NCBI RefSeq assembly: GCF_018881605.1
Contig: NZ_JACVPZ010000001.1
Span: 434,001 to 498,000, forward strand
From: Polynucleobacter sp. UB-Tiil-W10
GTDB lineage: Bacteria; Pseudomonadota; Gammaproteobacteria; Burkholderiales; Burkholderiaceae
Direction: 5' to 3'
DNA length: 64,000 bases
The notes below the pieces were generated by a model. It made no database searches. It was not told where the DNA came from and worked only from the letters and a program-made list of their open reading frames with translations. Both the position numbers and the translations under genes were made by a program. Below are positions 61,528-64,000 of the stretch, one piece after another (the first letter of the stretch is position 1; each line of letters opens with the position of its first letter).

Positions 61528-62502
61528 ATGGCTGTATTTACTCCGATCGAGCTTGAGGATATTTCCCAATGGATTACTCAAGACTTTGATATTGGTCAGG
61601 CTAGTGAAATCCGCGGCATTCACGGCGGCATTGAGAACTCGAACTTTTTCTTAGACACCATTCAAGGTGGTCAGAAACAAGAATATGTCCTAACCATCTT
61701 TGAAAGACTCTCTGCGGAACAACTGCCATTCTATCTAGAGCTAATGCGCCATTTAGCGAACAAAGGCATACCCGTTCCCAAGCCTATTGAGAATAAACAG
61801 GGAGAAATCCTATTTACCCTCAAAGGTAAGCCAGCAGCTATTGTTACCAAGTTACCTGGTCTATCAAGACTTCAACCAGAAGTGAATCATTGCGCCCTTG
61901 TGGGCGAGATGCTTGCGAAGATGCATTTGGCAGGAAAAGATTTTCCTAAGGCACAAGAGAATCTTCGCAGTCTTGCTTGGTGGCAAAAAACCATTCCCCA
62001 AGTACTGCCGCACTTAAATACATCGCAAAAAGAATTAATTAGTCATGAGTTAAAAACGCAAGAAGCGTTCTTTTCCTCGGGCGCCTATGATGGCTTGCCA
62101 CAAGGCGCCAGTCATTGCGATCTGTTTCGCGACAACGTCTTATTCGATCCAAAAGGAACTGACACTTCTAGCGATCACTTAGGCGGTTTCTTTGACTTCT
62201 ATTTTGCCGGCACTGATAAATGGTTATTTGATATCGCCGTGACTGCAAATGATTGGTGTCTTGCTGACAACAAACAAGATTTAGATCCAGCCCGCCTCGA
62301 TGCATTCATGAAGTCCTACCAAACGGTTCGCCCATTTACCCTAGAAGAGCAAGCCAGTTGGACTCTCATGCTTCGTGCAGCAGCATTACGCTTCTGGGTC
62401 TCTAGGCTATGGGATTTCTATCTACCAAGAGATGCGCAAATGCTGACACCTCATGACCCTATGCACTTTGAGGGCATTCTTTTAAGTCGTCGATCACTAT
62501 GA
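61528..62502 (+). CDS. thrB: Homoserine kinase (ThrB, aminoglycoside-phosphotransferase-like form)
   Basis: A 324-residue kinase of threonine synthesis that phosphorylates homoserine. Unlike the GHMP-type ThrB, this form has the protein-kinase-like fold: RGIHGGIENSNFFLDT near residue 28 in the nucleotide loop, SHCDLFRDNVLFD near 198 (catalytic His-x-Asp and Asn) and FDFYFAGTDKWLFDIAVTANDWC near 225 (metal-binding Asp). It overlaps the next gene by 4 bases (ATGA). Confidence 0.93.
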   Translation: MAVFTPIELEDISQWITQDFDIGQASEIRGIHGGIENSNFFLDTIQGGQKQEYVLTIFERLSAEQLPFYLELMRHLANKGIPVPKPIENKQGEILFTLKGKPAAIVTKLPGLSRLQPEVNHCALVGEMLAKMHLAGKDFPKAQENLRSLAWWQKTIPQVLPHLNTSQKELISHELKTQEAFFSSGAYDGLPQGASHCDLFRDNVLFDPKGTDTSSDHLGGFFDFYFAGTDKWLFDIAVTANDWCLADNKQDLDPARLDAFMKSYQTVRPFTLEEQASWTLMLRAAALRFWVSRLWDFYLPRDAQMLTPHDPMHFEGILLSRRSL

Positions 62503-63278
62503 AACTGAATTCCGTAGCACCTAAAGAAGGTTACACCTGGATTAGGCAGGGCATGTGGCTCTTCAAACAGAATCCTTTGGGCTTCTTGATGCTGGTCTTT
62601 ATGTATGTATTTGCAGCTCAATTGGCTGTCGTTGTTCCAGTCATCGGTGTTTTTGCTGTGCTCCTGATTACGCCAACTCTCTCTGTTGGCTTTATGACTG
62701 CTTGTCGTCAAGCTATTCAAAAAGAACGCATTCGGCCAATGGTCTATTTGGTCGCACTTCAGTCAAGCCCGATTATTCGCAAAAGAATTTTGCAACTAGG
62801 TTTGGTATATGCCAGCTTGATTTTGCTGCTAAGTTTTATCTTAAGCCTCTTGGTGGACTTTGAATTACTGCTTCCATTAATGACCAGTGAAAAGACGATT
62901 ACCCCCGAAGCACTGCGTCAGGTTTACTTGGTGCTCTTCTTCGGAGCAATGCTGTATGTGCCCATAGGTATGCTGATGTGGTTCTCACCAGTATTGGTCG
63001 CATGGGCTGATATGTCTGTACCACAAGCACTATTCTCTAGCTGCTTAGCGTGCTGGACCAATAAAGCAGCATTCTTTTTGTATCTCTCTATTTGGGGTGC
63101 GATCCTGATTGCCATTCCACTGACAGTCGGAATGATCTTTGATGCTCTCGATCTGGGGCAAGCAGCCTCCTTCATCATTGCCCCCATCTCCATGGCGGGA
63201 TTGACGGTGATGCATTGCTCTTTCTATGCAAGCTGGAAAGCTTGCTTCACAGAAGATGAAGTGGCACTTCCTGTTTAG
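62499..63278 (+). CDS. BPSS1780 family membrane protein
   Basis: A 259-residue protein with about six membrane helices and the WIRQGMWLFKQNPLGF opening and LPLMTSEKTITPEALRQ middle loop of the BPSS1780 family, known only from sequence in Burkholderiales. The ATGA overlap with thrB indicates translational coupling, but no link to threonine synthesis is known. Its last codon lies 8 bases from the convergent helicase gene. Confidence 0.82.
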   Translation: MKLNSVAPKEGYTWIRQGMWLFKQNPLGFLMLVFMYVFAAQLAVVVPVIGVFAVLLITPTLSVGFMTACRQAIQKERIRPMVYLVALQSSPIIRKRILQLGLVYASLILLLSFILSLLVDFELLLPLMTSEKTITPEALRQVYLVLFFGAMLYVPIGMLMWFSPVLVAWADMSVPQALFSSCLACWTNKAAFFLYLSIWGAILIAIPLTVGMIFDALDLGQAASFIIAPISMAGLTVMHCSFYASWKACFTEDEVALPV

Positions 63279-63286
63279 ACGACTTT

Positions 63287-64000
63287 TCAGTCGATCGCAG
63301 CAAGCTTCGCAATACTCAGCTGTAACCACTTAATGCCGTGGCGCTTGAAGTTCACTTGTGCGCGTGCATCAACATCTACACCCTCAAGACCAGTCACGCG
63401 CCCCTCACCAAACTTAGTGTGGAACACATTTTGTCCAATAGTGAATGGATAATTTCCACGAGGAGGAGAGGCCAATCTTTTTACTTCCATTGATGCTGAG
63501 CCAACACGCTTAGCCGGTCTCTGTCGCTCTGAACCAGAATCAAAAAAATCATTGGATTCATATTCGCGTTGACGGGTATAGCCATCCTGCCAAGTAGCTC
63601 CTGTTCTTGAGTTGCTACCACCACCCCAGCGCGCATCTCTTGCTTTGGGAGTAAGCCACTTCAATGAATCAGATGGGAGTTCCTCCAGAAAACGAGAAGG
63701 CATGTTGTAGCGCACTTGGCCGTGCAACATCCGTGATTGGGTATGGGAGAGATAAAGACGCTCCTTGGCACGCGTAATCGCTACGTACATCAGGCGGCGC
63801 TCTTCTTCCAAGCCGTTCTGCTCATTAACGCTGTTCTCATGGGGAAATAAACCTTCCTCAAGGCCAGTAATGAATACTGAGGTGAACTCTAAGCCTTTGG
63901 CAGAGTGCACTGTCATTAATTGCACTGCATCTTGACCGGCCTGGGCCTGGTTATCACCCGCCTCTAGTGAGGCATGGGATAAGAAAGCCGCCAAGGGCGA
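63287..64000 (-). CDS. UvrD/PcrA-like ATP-dependent DNA helicase, C-terminal part
   Basis: A partial gene: the frame is open to the right edge with no start seen, so only about 237 C-terminal residues lie in the window. The helicase motif V region VQLMTVHSAKGLEFTSVF and GLEEGLFPHENS, and motif VI RRLMYVAITRAKERLYL, are clear, and the tail (VFHTKFGEGRVTGLEG) is the Tudor-like end common to UvrD/PcrA. The encoded helicase unwinds DNA in mismatch and excision repair. The name uvrD is likely but the N-terminus is not visible. Confidence 0.88.
   Translation of the reverse strand, partial: SPLAAFLSHASLEAGDNQAQAGQDAVQLMTVHSAKGLEFTSVFITGLEEGLFPHENSVNEQNGLEEERRLMYVAITRAKERLYLSHTQSRMLHGQVRYNMPSRFLEELPSDSLKWLTPKARDARWGGGSNSRTGATWQDGYTRQREYESNDFFDSGSERQRPAKRVGSASMEVKRLASPPRGNYPFTIGQNVFHTKFGEGRVTGLEGVDVDARAQVNFKRHGIKWLQLSIAKLAAID

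Overview
The window looks like the chromosome of a freshwater betaproteobacterium of the Burkholderiaceae, most likely Polynucleobacter or a close relative. This is an inference from moderate-to-low GC, betaproteobacterial families (BPSS1780 family, DUF3106/DUF3619-type sigma-factor neighbours, phasin) and the order rpsU-yqeY-dnaG-rpoD-tRNA(CAU). No database search was possible. The last gene runs off the right edge, and the first may begin left of the window.

Layout. 0-7.4 kb: a DUF1345 membrane protein, then a leftward block of exported proteins: two YtcJ-like amidohydrolases, a choloylglycine-hydrolase-family amidase and two outer-membrane beta-barrels. 7.7-10 kb: ahpC-ahpF peroxide defence, with two mutually exclusive hairpins between the genes. 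10-15 kb: DUF1622, two nitroreductase-like flavoproteins, a phasin and an OsmC-YcaO fusion. 15-18.3 kb: a leftward operon of an Rrf2-type regulator, an exonuclease/GIY-YIG protein and a cryptochrome-DASH. 18.3-24.2 kb: small metabolic and repair genes (Lon-N domain, AlkB, amine-oxidase-like flavoprotein, FolB, bicupin, SDR) and two short proteins found by eye. 24.2-30.6 kb: cytochrome bd oxidase, then cyanase with a nitrate/cyanate-type ABC transporter. 31-37.3 kb: DUF1348, HPP, GdhA, a DUF3095 protein that looks like a decayed class III cyclase, a bestrophin-like protein and a third amidohydrolase with an altered metal site.

37.5-43.6 kb is the accessory part. An IS481-type element sits inside a duplicated copy of the 3' half of the tRNA(CAU) gene and its terminator. 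Between this copy and the intact tRNA lies a 4.4 kb islet. It carries an ECF sigma factor, a probable membrane anti-sigma factor, two Spy/CpxP/DUF3106-like periplasmic proteins, a lipoprotein, a D,D-endopeptidase and a small membrane protein. The divergent promoters in its centre carry the same -35 and -10 hexamers (GTAAGT and GTCTAA). This suggests a self-contained envelope-stress regulon housed in a tRNA-flanked islet, the most interesting unit of the window.

43.6-49.2 kb is the macromolecular-synthesis operon (rpsU, yqeY, dnaG, rpoD), with a long Lys/Ala/Pro-rich N-terminal extension on RpoD. 49.2-64 kb is housekeeping: tsaD, then xseB-ispA-dxs-folE2 (leftward; isoprenoid and folate precursors), a Rieske oxygenase, a sulfurtransferase, a ZIP transporter, a dienelactone-hydrolase family protein, polA, DUF2782, thrB, a BPSS1780-family protein and the C-terminal part of a UvrD-like helicase.
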